NCBI GenBank assembly: GCA_902778995.1
Contig: CACYZW010000032.1
Span: forward strand, 1-45,146
Origin: an uncultured Eubacteriales bacterium
GTDB lineage: Bacteria > Bacillota > Clostridia > Christensenellales > Aristaeellaceae
Reading direction: 5' to 3'
Length of the DNA stretch: 45,146 nucleotides
Numbering within the stretch: the first letter of the stretch is position 1; every line of letters begins with the position of its first letter. Below the pieces are notes generated by a model that saw only the letters and a list, made by a program, of their open reading frames with translations, searched no databases and was not told where the DNA came from. This document shows, piece by piece, positions 8,684 to 17,000 of this stretch. The position numbers and the translations under genes were made by a program.

Positions 8684-8833
8684 TATGGTATTTGCACAAG
8701 AATCATTCAGCTTTCACTTAACCGCGATTCAATCAAAATCGCAATCGGCCGATTCACGCACAGAATTTGCACAAAACCAGTTGGAAAAATGGCCGAAAAC
8801 CCTTGCGGCATTTTTGTTGTCGCGGGGATGGAC

Positions 8834-8877
8834 ATATCGTTCGGAAGTATTGAGCACAAAGGGACCGTCTCTGTGTG
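8834..8877 (+). repeat. REP-like repeat, copy A
   Basis: A ~44-bp repeat containing AAGTATTGAGCACAAA followed by GGACCGTC and a GTGTG end. It is nearly identical to 10255-10298, with a shorter inverted copy at 10147-10175. The GGGACCGTC..TTTGTG type of element is widespread in Bacillota and often associated with RAYT/IS200-like transposases; none is encoded here. Confidence 0.65.
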
Positions 8878-8902
8878 TTTTGCATTAATCGTAAAATGAA
8901 GA

Positions 8903-8944
8903 GGCTGCCTCAAATTGACCTTTTCATGTCATTTTGAGACAGCC
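8903..8944. terminator. palindrome/possible terminator 3' of the secreted-protein gene
   Basis: GGCTGCCTCAAA (8903-8914) pairs with TTTGAGACAGCC (8933-8944) with one mismatch. On the plus strand a short T run follows (CTGATTTTT). It lies 23 nt past the stop of the minus-strand secreted-protein gene. GGCTGTCTCAAA is also a common transposon-end motif, so it could be a MITE relic. Confidence 0.45.
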
Positions 8945-8966
8945 CCTGATTTTTGGAGAGAGAGGG

Positions 8967-9698
8967 TTATTTCCAGGAGAAGGCGATATATTCACCCTTT
9001 TGGGCCAAATCGGACAGATAGGCGCGTTTGATTTCCAGATAGTAGGTGCCCTTGGGCTGCATGCCCTGAGTCACGCATACGTTTCCACGGTCTGAACAGC
9101 TGAGTTCATTCAGGTTCCTGTCGTAGAGGGTAAATCCATATTGATCAATGCCATTAAATGTGATGGATTGTGTCTTCTGTAGTTTGATCCTGTACCAACG
9201 ATAGTAATTATTGCTCTTGGTCTGGGCGATTTCCACCTTCTTCCCGGCCTTGACAGTGACGGCCTTGCCCATGCAGTAGTTGGGCTTGTTGACGGTCACG
9301 GCTCTTTTGGTGCTGAACTTCACCTTGCCACTTTCTTTGTTGTCATACATGCTGATGTAATAGGTGCCAGAATAGAGGACGTATCCCAACGTTCCGGAAG
9401 AGGTATCGTATATTCCACTGGAAGCGATAGTATCATCACAGGATTTATCACGGTTTATGGAGAGATAGGCAAAATTATCGTTTGTCTTAATGTTTTTCCA
9501 GTTGATGCTGACAATGGTATCACCGGTTACTTTCAACTTATAGATCGTCGTGTTTCCGGAATAATCTTGCAGTCTGTACCATTGATTGAGTTTTAGGGTT
9601 TCAACCTTGTAAGAATCTGCCAGTCCGGCGGCGGGAAGGGTGGCGAGCAGTAACAGAACGGTCAGCATCAGTGCAAGGAGTTTTCGGGTACGGTTCAT
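8967..9698 (-). CDS. secreted protein, beta-sandwich (PPC-like) repeats
   Basis: A 243-residue protein with a clear Sec signal peptide (basic MNRTRK, hydrophobic LLALMLTVLLLLATLPAAGLA, cleavage near ADS/28). The mature part consists of two similar all-beta segments (YYISMYDNKESGKVKF and YYLEIKRAYLSDLAQKGEYIAFSW endings), reminiscent of pre-peptidase C-terminal domains that bind carbohydrate or act as adhesion modules. No catalytic residues or anchoring motif are visible, so it is probably released or loosely surface-associated. It is monocistronic with its own sigma-A promoter and the Shine-Dalgarno AAAGGAGG. Confidence 0.75.
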   Translation of the reverse strand: MNRTRKLLALMLTVLLLLATLPAAGLADSYKVETLKLNQWYRLQDYSGNTTIYKLKVTGDTIVSINWKNIKTNDNFAYLSINRDKSCDDTIASSGIYDTSSGTLGYVLYSGTYYISMYDNKESGKVKFSTKRAVTVNKPNYCMGKAVTVKAGKKVEIAQTKSNNYYRWYRIKLQKTQSITFNGIDQYGFTLYDRNLNELSCSDRGNVCVTQGMQPKGTYYLEIKRAYLSDLAQKGEYIAFSWK

Positions 9699-9728
9699 AT
9701 GGAAGCCTCCTTTTTATAATATATATGC

Positions 9729-9757
9729 ATTATAACATGGAAAATTCAAATAGTCAA
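9729..9757 (-). promoter_or_regulatory. sigma-A promoter of the secreted-protein gene
   Basis: Minus-strand TTGACT (9757-9752), a 17-bp spacer, then TATAAT (9734-9729), 31 bp before the start codon. Close to consensus. Confidence 0.8.
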
Positions 9758-9831
9758 CTATATTAATATCGAAATCAACCAACCTAATATTCACTGCCTG
9801 CATACTTTTTGTGGAATGGAGTGTGAATTCA

Positions 9832-10119
9832 GTGGATTTTGGAAATAGGCTCAAGGCTCTCAGGACGAGTGCCGGGTTGACCCAGGCACAGCTGGGAAAT
9901 CAGGTTGGGGTGACCAAATCAGTGATATCGTACTATGAATTGCAGGAGCGCAGTCCGTCCCCGGACGTGTTAATCAAGCTGTCGCAAATCTTTCATGTCA
10001 GCACGGATGAATTGCTCGGAGTTTCAAAAGGGGAATCGGTTGATGTGACCGGCTTGAGGCAGGAGGATGTACTTTTGATTCGAAATCTTGTGGAGCGACT
10101 TCGCGGGGAGGGCCATTGA
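9832..10119 (+). CDS. Xre-family HTH repressor (95 aa)
   Basis: A classic Cro/C1 HTH in the first 65 residues (GNRLKALRTSAGLTQAQLGNQVGVTKSVISYYELQERSP..LSQIFHVSTDELLG), followed by a short helical tail that probably dimerises. The GTG at 9832 is preferred because TGGAG lies about 10 nt upstream; a GTG at 9811 would add seven unrelated residues and lacks spacing for a ribosome binding site. It is divergent from the secreted-protein gene and may control it. Chromosomal regulators of this length are common in Clostridia; nothing ties it to a phage. Confidence 0.85.
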   Translation: MDFGNRLKALRTSAGLTQAQLGNQVGVTKSVISYYELQERSPSPDVLIKLSQIFHVSTDELLGVSKGESVDVTGLRQEDVLLIRNLVERLRGEGH

Positions 10120-10146
10120 AAGAAGGTAACGAGGGGCGATTCCTAA

Positions 10147-10175
10147 CACACAGTGACGGTCCTTTTGTGTTGACG
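10147..10175 (-). repeat. REP-like repeat, copy B (inverted)
   Basis: An inverted, shorter copy of the 8834 and 10255 repeats; on the minus strand it reads ..AACACAAAAGGACCGTC..GTGTG. With copy C it forms an inverted pair, a BIME-like arrangement. Confidence 0.55.
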
Positions 10176-10199
10176 TGAAAGGGCAAGACATGATACAAT
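10170..10199 (+). promoter_or_regulatory. promoter for the 53-residue ORF
   Basis: TTGACG (10170-10175), an 18-bp spacer and TACAAT (10194-10199). It overlaps the end of REP copy B by a few bases and points towards the small ORF at 10319. Confidence 0.5.
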
Positions 10200-10254
10200 C
10201 TGGTCGGTGATCGCAATGGCGCGAAAGGCAGGCCGCGATCAGGGGTATCCTTTG

Positions 10255-10298
10255 GTATCGTGCGGAAGTATTGAGCACAAAAGGACCGTCCCCGTGAG
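10255..10298 (+). repeat. REP-like repeat, copy C
   Basis: Nearly identical over ~44 bp to the repeat at 8834-8877 (shared CGGAAGTATTGAGCACAAA, then RGGACCGTC). Confidence 0.65.
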
Positions 10299-10318
10299 TT
10301 TTTAAAGGAGGCAGCGAA

Positions 10319-10480
10319 ATGAGAAACGAAGAGAAAGAACCGTCAACGGAAGAAGAAGTCTGCAAACCCCTGACGGATGAGGAATTCAAAGAATATCAGG
10401 AAAAAGACGCGCGTACAACCAAGAAAGTGATGGGGGTTTTCTCAGCTGTCTGGGATGCGATTACCACGTTTTTCAATTAA
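10319..10480 (+). CDS. small acidic/amphipathic protein (53 aa)
   Basis: An ATG at 10319 lies 7 nt after a strong AAAGGAGG. The 53-residue product starts with a very acidic half (MRNEEKEPSTEEEV..) and ends in a short amphipathic, aromatic helix (VMGVFSAVWDAITTFFN). A promoter-like element lies 120 bp upstream and a terminator 116 bp downstream. No family is recognised; the C-terminal helix could associate with membrane or with a partner protein. Confidence 0.5.
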   Translation: MRNEEKEPSTEEEVCKPLTDEEFKEYQEKDARTTKKVMGVFSAVWDAITTFFN

Positions 10481-10595
10481 AGAAATAATAAATAATACAA
10501 AACCCGGAGTCAAAACCATGGCGACAGATTCAGGTATGGCGGGGTGCATCGGTTGAATTGGGGCGCATGACAGCCCTGATGTCGGACAGGACACG

Positions 10596-10627
10596 ATCCC
10601 AGGTCGAAAGGCCTGGGATACTTTTTG
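10596..10627 (+). terminator. rho-independent terminator
   Basis: ATCCCAGG (10596-10603) and CCTGGGAT (10612-10619) form an 8-bp stem followed by ACTTTTT. It probably ends the 53-residue ORF transcript. Confidence 0.75.
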
Positions 10628-10652
10628 GTTCTTCACGTTTTCCTGTGGGTTT

Positions 10653-10790
10653 TTGGGGAACTCCCTCAGTCATGCTGCGCATGCCAGCTCCCTCAGGGAG
10701 GGAGCCTTCAGGCGGCGAAGGCGGTCATCCTGCCTCCCTCACCGAGGGAGGTGGCCGATCACAGAGAGGCCGGAGGGCGTTTTCATTCCA
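10653..10790. repeat. dispersed palindromic intergenic repeat
   Basis: A GC-rich series of hairpins: GCTCCCTC/GAGGGAGC near 10685-10705, CCTCCCTC-acc-GAGGGAGG near 10734-10752, and GGCC..GGCC. The text GAGGGAGGTGGCC and GGCGGTCATCC are familiar from interspersed elements of gut Clostridia; GGCGGTCATCC recurs at 25070-25080. The rest of the 10481-10955 gap shows only the terminator at 10596 and no gene. Confidence 0.55.
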
Positions 10791-10955
10791 CTACTTTCTG
10801 TGAAGCGCCTGTTTTTTGCCCTGCTTATAGGACGATAGAGGATTTGTGGAGGTTATGTCATGCCAGCCAGGCGTCCTGCCACCGGATGGGATGGCCGATA
10901 TCAACGGCATTATTGCCCTCCCCTTCGGGCCTTTCCCCGGATACAACAGGCCCTT

Positions 10956-12644
10956 TCAGTCAAGGCCCTCCGCCGCCGGTTTCCCGTCGCCTCCCAAGGG
11001 CGTCGCCTCTCCAAGGGACGCGCGCACAAATCCTGTAAACAGGGGGTGCGGCCTGTTGGGGCGGCTCTTGAACTCGGGATGGAACTGCACGCCGATGAAG
11101 AAGCGCTCGCCGGGGATTTCCACGGTCTCCACCAGCCGCCCGTCGGGGGAGAGGCCGGAGAGGGTGAGGCCGGCGGCCTGCAGCGCGTCGCGGTAGGCGT
11201 TGTTGAACTCATAGCGGTGGCGGTGGCGCTCGCTGATCTGCAGCGCATCGTAGCAATGGGCGATGGCCGTGCCCCGTTCCAGCCTGCAGGGATAACTGCC
11301 CAGCCGCAGCGTGCCGCCCTTGTCGATCTCGTCGTTCTGATCGGCCATGAAATGAATGACCTGATGCGGGCTGTTCTCGTCGAACTCGTGGGAATTTGCC
11401 TCGGCGAGGCCCGCGACGTCGCGCGCGTACTCGATCACCGCGATCTGCATGCCCAGGCAGATGCCGAAGTAGGGCACATGGTGTTCGCGGGCATACTTTG
11501 CCGCCAGGATCATGCCCTCGATGCCGCGGTTGCCGAAGCCGCCGGGGACGATCACGCCGTCTACCGCCCCGCAGGATCGCGCCTGCGGGCCCGCTTTGCC
11601 TGAAGCCCCGGACAGTATGGCCTCATAGTTCTCCGCGCTCAGCGCTTCCGAATCGATCCACTCGATCTCCACCCGCGCGTCCAGCGCGTAGCCCGCGTGG
11701 CGCAGCGCCTCGGCTACGGACAGATAGGCGTCGTGCAGCTGCACATACTTGCCGACGAGGCCGATTTTCACGGCTCTGGACTGGTGGTGGATGCGCTTCA
11801 CCAGCGCCCGCCATTCCGCCAGGTCCGGCGCCGGCGCGTCGATGCGCAGCTCCCGGCAGGCGATGCCGGACAGGTTCGCCTGCTCCAGCATCAGCGGCGC
11901 TTCGTAGAGGTTCGGCAGCGTGCGGTTTTCGATCACGCAGTCGGGCTTGACGTTGCAGAAGTGGGCGATCTTGGAGAAGATGCTCCCGTCGGTGATTGGC
12001 TCGTCCACCCGCAGCACGATGATGTTCGGCGCGATGCCCATGCCCTGGAGCTCCTTCACGGAGTGCTGGGTGGGCTTCGACTTGTGTTCGCCGCTGGCCT
12101 TCAGGTACGGCACCAGCGTCACGTGGACGTACAGCGCGTTCTCACGGCCCACCTCCAGCCCCACCTGGCGGATGGCCTCGATGAAGGGCTGGGATTCGAT
12201 GTCGCCGATGGTGCCGCCGATCTCGGTGATCACCACGTCGGCGTCGGTCTTCTTGCCCACCTGATAGATAAACGTCTTGATCTCGTCGGTGATGTGGGGG
12301 ATGGTCTGGACGGTGCTTCCCAGATACCCGCCCCGCCGCTCCCGCTGAATGACGTTGGAATAGACCTTTCCCGTGGTCAGGTTCGAGAACTTGTTCAGGT
12401 CCTCGTCGATGAAGCGCTCGTAGTGGCCCAGGTCCAGGTCGGTCTCCGCGCCGTCCTCGGTGACGTATACCTCGCCGTGCTGGTAGGGGCTCATGGTGCC
12501 GGGGTCCACGTTGATGTAGGGGTCCAGCTTCTGGGCGGCCACCACCAGGCCCCGGGCCTTCAGGAGCCGCCCCAGGGACGCCGCCGTGATGCCCTTGCCC
12601 AGGCCGGACACCACGCCGCCGGTGACAAAGATGTATTTCGTCAA
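10956..12644 (-). CDS. pyrG: CTP synthase (glutamine-hydrolysing)
   Basis: A 562-residue PyrG: an ammonia-ligase domain with P-loop [10 protein letters not shown] at the N-terminus and the signature [19 protein letters not shown], then a class I glutaminase domain (FGICLGMQ with nucleophile Cys; VQFHPEF). It amidates UTP to CTP with glutamine. The family is usually 535-545 residues; the excess is mostly a ~15-residue insertion just before [10 protein letters not shown], encoded by a palindrome (11568-11589). The start codon is TTG at 12644 (no in-frame ATG or GTG fits), preceded by AAAGGGTG. The gene follows gltD by 6 nt and ends the glt operon, which ties pyrimidine amidation to glutamine supply. 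Confidence 0.96.
   Translation of the reverse strand: MTKYIFVTGGVVSGLGKGITAASLGRLLKARGLVVAAQKLDPYINVDPGTMSPYQHGEVYVTEDGAETDLDLGHYERFIDEDLNKFSNLTTGKVYSNVIQRERRGGYLGSTVQTIPHITDEIKTFIYQVGKKTDADVVITEIGGTIGDIESQPFIEAIRQVGLEVGRENALYVHVTLVPYLKASGEHKSKPTQHSVKELQGMGIAPNIIVLRVDEPITDGSIFSKIAHFCNVKPDCVIENRTLPNLYEAPLMLEQANLSGIACRELRIDAPAPDLAEWRALVKRIHHQSRAVKIGLVGKYVQLHDAYLSVAEALRHAGYALDARVEIEWIDSEALSAENYEAILSGASGKAGPQARSCGAVDGVIVPGGFGNRGIEGMILAAKYAREHHVPYFGICLGMQIAVIEYARDVAGLAEANSHEFDENSPHQVIHFMADQNDEIDKGGTLRLGSYPCRLERGTAIAHCYDALQISERHRHRYEFNNAYRDALQAAGLTLSGLSPDGRLVETVEIPGERFFIGVQFHPEFKSRPNRPHPLFTGFVRASLGEATPLGGDGKPAAEGLD
11568..11589. repeat. in-frame palindromic insertion in pyrG
   Basis: CCCGCAGG-atcgcg-CCTGCGGG, an 8-bp perfect inverted repeat inside a ~45-nt in-frame segment (about 11565-11615). 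It encodes residues of the type [11 protein letters not shown] that are absent from the typical PyrG alignment between the ligase and glutaminase domains. Confidence 0.6.
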
Positions 12645-12650
12645 TGCATA

Positions 12651-14003
12651 TCACCCTTTCAGAAACGCGTGAACCTCCATCGCCGCCGCCCGTCCGTCCG
12701 CCAGAGCGCGCACCACCAGCGACTGGCCCGTGCGCATGTCGCCCGCTGAGAAGAGGTTGTCCCGCAGGCGATGGCTGCCGTCGGCGGGCAGCAGGTTGCC
12801 CCGCGAATTGCGCTCGACGCCAAAGGCGGCTGCCGTCTCCGCCTCGCACCCCACGAAGCCCGCCGCGATCAGCAGCAGGTCGCAGGGGATGACCTGTTCC
12901 GTGCCGGGAATGGGATCGAAGCCCCTGAGCTTCACGGTTTCGACTGCGCCGGGGAGGGCGCGCCTGACCGTCGTCTCATAGATTCGCGGGTCGCTGCCCT
13001 GGCGGTGAATCGCCTCCAGCTGGCCGTAGTCGGTGCGCAGCGTGCGCGGCCACTCCGGCCAGGGGTTGTTCGCTATGCGCTCTGCGGGCGGCGCGGGCAT
13101 CATTTCCAGTTGTACGACACAGGCGCAGCCCTGCCGCAGCGCCGTGCCCACGCAGTCGTTGCCGGTGTCGCCGCCGCCCACGACGACCACGTGTCTTCCC
13201 CCGGCGTCAATGACCGGTTCGCTCCCGGACAGTACAGCCCTGGTCGCCGCCGTCAGGTAGTCCACGGCGAAGACGCCCGCCACATTCAGCGCCCGCGGCT
13301 TCTTCGCGCCGCCGCAGAGTATCACGGCGTCGTATTCACCCATGATTTCGGGCGAGGCCTCCGTATTCAGCAGGAAGCGCACGCCCTCGGCTTCCATCAG
13401 CCGGATCCTGCGCGCGACGACGCCCTTCGGCAGCTTCATGTTGGGAATGCCGTACATCAGCAGTCCCCCGGCGCGGTCGGCGCGCTCGATGACCGTGACC
13501 TCGTGGCCCAGCCGGTTCAGCAGATCCGCCGCCGCCAGGCCGGAGGGGCCGCTGCCGACCACGGCCACGCGCTTTCCCGTGCGCGCCCTTGGAACGCGCG
13601 GCTGCACCCACCCGTTTTCAAATCCCGTTTCGATCAGGTACAGCTCGTTGTCGCGGTTGGTCAATGCCTCGTCTTCCAGGTTGCACGCCTTTTCGCACAG
13701 CGCCGGGCACACCCGGCCCGTGAACTCCGGGAACGGCGCGGTCTGCAGGAGCCGCTCCAGCGCCTCGCGCGCCTTGCCCCGGTACAGCAGGTCGTTCCAC
13801 TCCGGGATCAGGTTGTGCAAGGGACAGCCGAAGTCCGACTGGCAGAAGGGCACGCCGCAGTTCATACAGCGGGAGGCCTGCGCTCGCCGGGCGTCGGCGG
13901 GCTGGGAGATGTGCAGATCCTCAAAGTCGCAAAGGCGCGCTGCCGCATCGCGGTATGGATTCTCCCCGCGGGCGACTTCCATGAATCCTGTAGGCTTGCC
14001 CAT
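12651..14003 (-). CDS. gltD: glutamate synthase small subunit
   Basis: A 450-residue beta subunit of NADPH-GOGAT. The N-terminal cysteine-rich domain (CMNCGVPFC..GCPLHNLIPEWNDLL..CPALCEKACNL) carries the two 4Fe-4S clusters, followed by FAD and NADPH Rossmann motifs VVGSGPSGLAAADLL and VVVVGGGDTGNDCVG. It passes electrons from NADPH to GltB, which makes two glutamates from glutamine and 2-oxoglutarate. The ATG overlaps the gltB stop as TGATG, giving direct translational coupling. Length is normal. Confidence 0.96.
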   Translation of the reverse strand: MGKPTGFMEVARGENPYRDAAARLCDFEDLHISQPADARRAQASRCMNCGVPFCQSDFGCPLHNLIPEWNDLLYRGKAREALERLLQTAPFPEFTGRVCPALCEKACNLEDEALTNRDNELYLIETGFENGWVQPRVPRARTGKRVAVVGSGPSGLAAADLLNRLGHEVTVIERADRAGGLLMYGIPNMKLPKGVVARRIRLMEAEGVRFLLNTEASPEIMGEYDAVILCGGAKKPRALNVAGVFAVDYLTAATRAVLSGSEPVIDAGGRHVVVVGGGDTGNDCVGTALRQGCACVVQLEMMPAPPAERIANNPWPEWPRTLRTDYGQLEAIHRQGSDPRIYETTVRRALPGAVETVKLRGFDPIPGTEQVIPCDLLLIAAGFVGCEAETAAAFGVERNSRGNLLPADGSHRLRDNLFSAGDMRTGQSLVVRALADGRAAAMEVHAFLKG

Positions 14004-17000
14004 CAATCACGCCCCCTTAAATAATCCAGGTATTCGTCCGATATGACGGCCTTGAACTTCGGCAGCCACGCCTCGAAGTTCGCCAGGATGTCCCTGGCCC
14101 TTTGGGAATCGGTGTGCCGCGCGTGCATTTCCAGCAGCTGCCTCAATTCCACGGCCTGTTCCCGGGTGAGCGCATGCACCCTCACCAGGCCGCTGTTGAT
14201 CTGCCGCTCGAGGGTGCCGTCCGCGTCCAGCACCCAGGCGATGCCGCCGGACATGCCCGCGCCGAAGTTGTCGCCCACGGGCCCCAGCACCGCCACGCGC
14301 CCGCCGGTCATGTACTCGCAGCCGTGGTCGCCCACGCCCTCAACGACGGCCCACGCGCCGGAGTTGCGCACGGCAAAGCGCTCGCCGGCCACGCCCGCGA
14401 TGAACGCATAGCCGGAGGTCGCGCCGTAGAGGGCGACGTTTCCGATGAGGGTATCGTCCGGATTCCACACCGCGTCCGCGGGCGGGCAGATGGCCAGCCT
14501 GCCGCCGGAGAGCCCCTTGCCCAGGTAGTCGTTGGCCACGCCGTACAGCGTGATCGACTGCCCCTTCGGCAGGAACGCGCCGAAGGACTGTCCGCCGCAG
14601 CCCTGGGCCTGGATGTGCCTTTCGCCCTTCAGCAGCGCGCCGAAGGCGCGGTCGGTGGTCGTGAGCTGTACGTGATCCTGGACCAGGCGCGCGTCCGTGC
14701 GCTCATAGAGCCTGAAATCGTGCCTGGATTCCGGCTGGAAGTGGGTGTTCCGCGCAAAGCCGATCAGGTCGGAAAGGTCGATGGGCGCGCCGTCCTTCAT
14801 CTTCAGAAGGTCGCTCCGGCCCACCAGCTCGTCCACCGTCCGCGCGCCGAGCTTCGCCATGATGCCGCGCAGCTGCTCTGCGATGAAGATCATGAACCGC
14901 GCCACGTACTCCGGCTTGCCTTTGAACCGTTTGCGCAGCTCCGGGTCCTGCGTGGCCACGCCGAAGGGACAGGTGCCCAGGTGGCACACCCGCATCATGC
15001 GGCAGCCCATGGCGATCAGCGGCGCGGTGGCGAAGCCGAACTGCTCCGCGCCCAGCAGCAGCGCCACGGCCACGTCGTGCCCGGTCATCAGCTTGCCGTC
15101 GGTCTCCAGCGTCACGGTCTGGCGCAGCCGGTTGCGGCAGAGCACCTGATGCGTCTCCGCCAGGCCGATCTCCCAGGGCAGGCCCGCGTGGTGGATGCTG
15201 CTCATGGGCGCCGCGCCGCTGCCGCCCTCGCCGCCGGAGATCAGTATGCCGCCCGCCCCGGCCTTGGCCACGCCGCTGGCGATGGTGCCCACGCCGGTGG
15301 AGGACACCAGCTTGACCGTAATTTTGGCGTCTTCGTCGGCGCATGGGGCGTCAAACCCGCGGTTTCGCGGTTCAGCGCTTTGGGCTGAACCGGCCTGGCA
15401 TAATCCGGGATCATGGCAAGCTGCCTGCAGGTCGTAGATCAGCTCGGCAAGGTCCTCTATGGAATAGATGTCGTGGTGGGGCGGGGGAGAGATCAGCGAT
15501 ATGCCGGGCGTGGCGCAGCGGGTTTTGGCCACGCTCTCGGTCACCTTCGCGCCGGGCAGATGCCCGCCCTCGCCGGGCTTCGCGCCCTGGGCCATCTTGA
15601 TCTGTATCTCCTTGGCCGACAGCAGATAGGGCCGGGTCACGCCGAAGCGCCCGGAGGCCACCTGCTTGATGGCGGAGTTCAGCTCCGTGCCGAAGCGCTC
15701 GGGCAGCTCGCCGCCCTCGCCGCTGTTGCTCCTGCCGACCAGACGGTTCATGGCGACGGCCATGCACTCGTGGGCCTCCTGCGATATGGAACCGTAGGAC
15801 ATCGCCCCGGTCCTGAACCGCCTGACGATGCTTTCGACGGGCTCCACTTCATCGATGGGCACGGGATGGCATACGTCATAGTTGAAATCCAGCAGGGCGC
15901 GGATGGTGCGCGGGCCGTCATGCTCAACCAATGCGGAATACGCGTCGAATTTGGCTTTGTCATCTGTCCATACCGCCTGCTGGAGCAGGTGGATCACCTT
16001 CGGGCTGTAGAGGTGCTCCTCGGCACCCGCTCCAGTGCGCAGCCTGTGGCGGCCAATGCCGGGAAGGGATGCCTGGATGGGGTTCAGGAACGCCTCGTCG
16101 TGCCAATACCGGCTGTCGGCCTCCACGTCGTGCAGCCCCTTCCCGCCCAGGGCGGCGGGCGTGTTGGTGAAATACTGTTCGACAAACTGCGCATCCAGGC
16201 CCACCGCCTCGAACAGCTGGGCGCTCTGGTACGCCTGCAGCGTGGACACGCCCATCTTGGAGGCGATCTTCAAAACGCCCGCGGTGAGGGCACGGTTATA
16301 ATTTGATATGGCGTCCCCGGACAGGCTTTCCCGGATGACTGCGTGCGCCAGGTACGGGTTCACCGCCCGCGCGCCGTAGGCGATGAGCATGGCGAGCTGG
16401 TGGGTGTCGCGGGGCTCGCCGCTCTCCAGAATGACGGAGACCTTCGTGCGCTTCTTGATGTGGATCAGATGCTGCTCCAGCGCTGAGATTGCCAGCAGCG
16501 AGGGAATGGCCAGATGTTCGGCGTCCACGCCGCGGTCGGACAGTATCAGGATGTTCGCGCCGTCATGGCAGGCCGCGTCGCAGGCCGCGAAGAAGGCCCC
16601 CATGGCCTGGCGCAGGCGGGTTCTGACCGGGTAGAGCAGGGAGATTTCCCGCACCCTGAAGGACGGATGGTCGATGCAGCGGATGCGCTGCAATTCCCCT
16701 TCCGTCAACACCGGCGAGGGCAGCTCCAGCACGGCGCAGTTGTCGGGATCGTGGGACAGGAGGTTGCCGTCGTCGCCGATATAGATGGCGCAGTCCGTCT
16801 TGCAGGCCTCCCGCAGCGCGTCGATGGGCGGGTTCGTCACCTGGGCGAAGCGCTGCCTGAAGTAATCGAACAGCGGCGGATGCGCCTTTGAAAGCGCCGC
16901 CAGCGGCTCGTCCGCGCCCATGGAGGCGATGGGCTCCTGGCCCTTTTCGGCCATCGGCAGTATAATGTCCTGAACGTCCTCGTAAGCATAGCCGAAGGCT

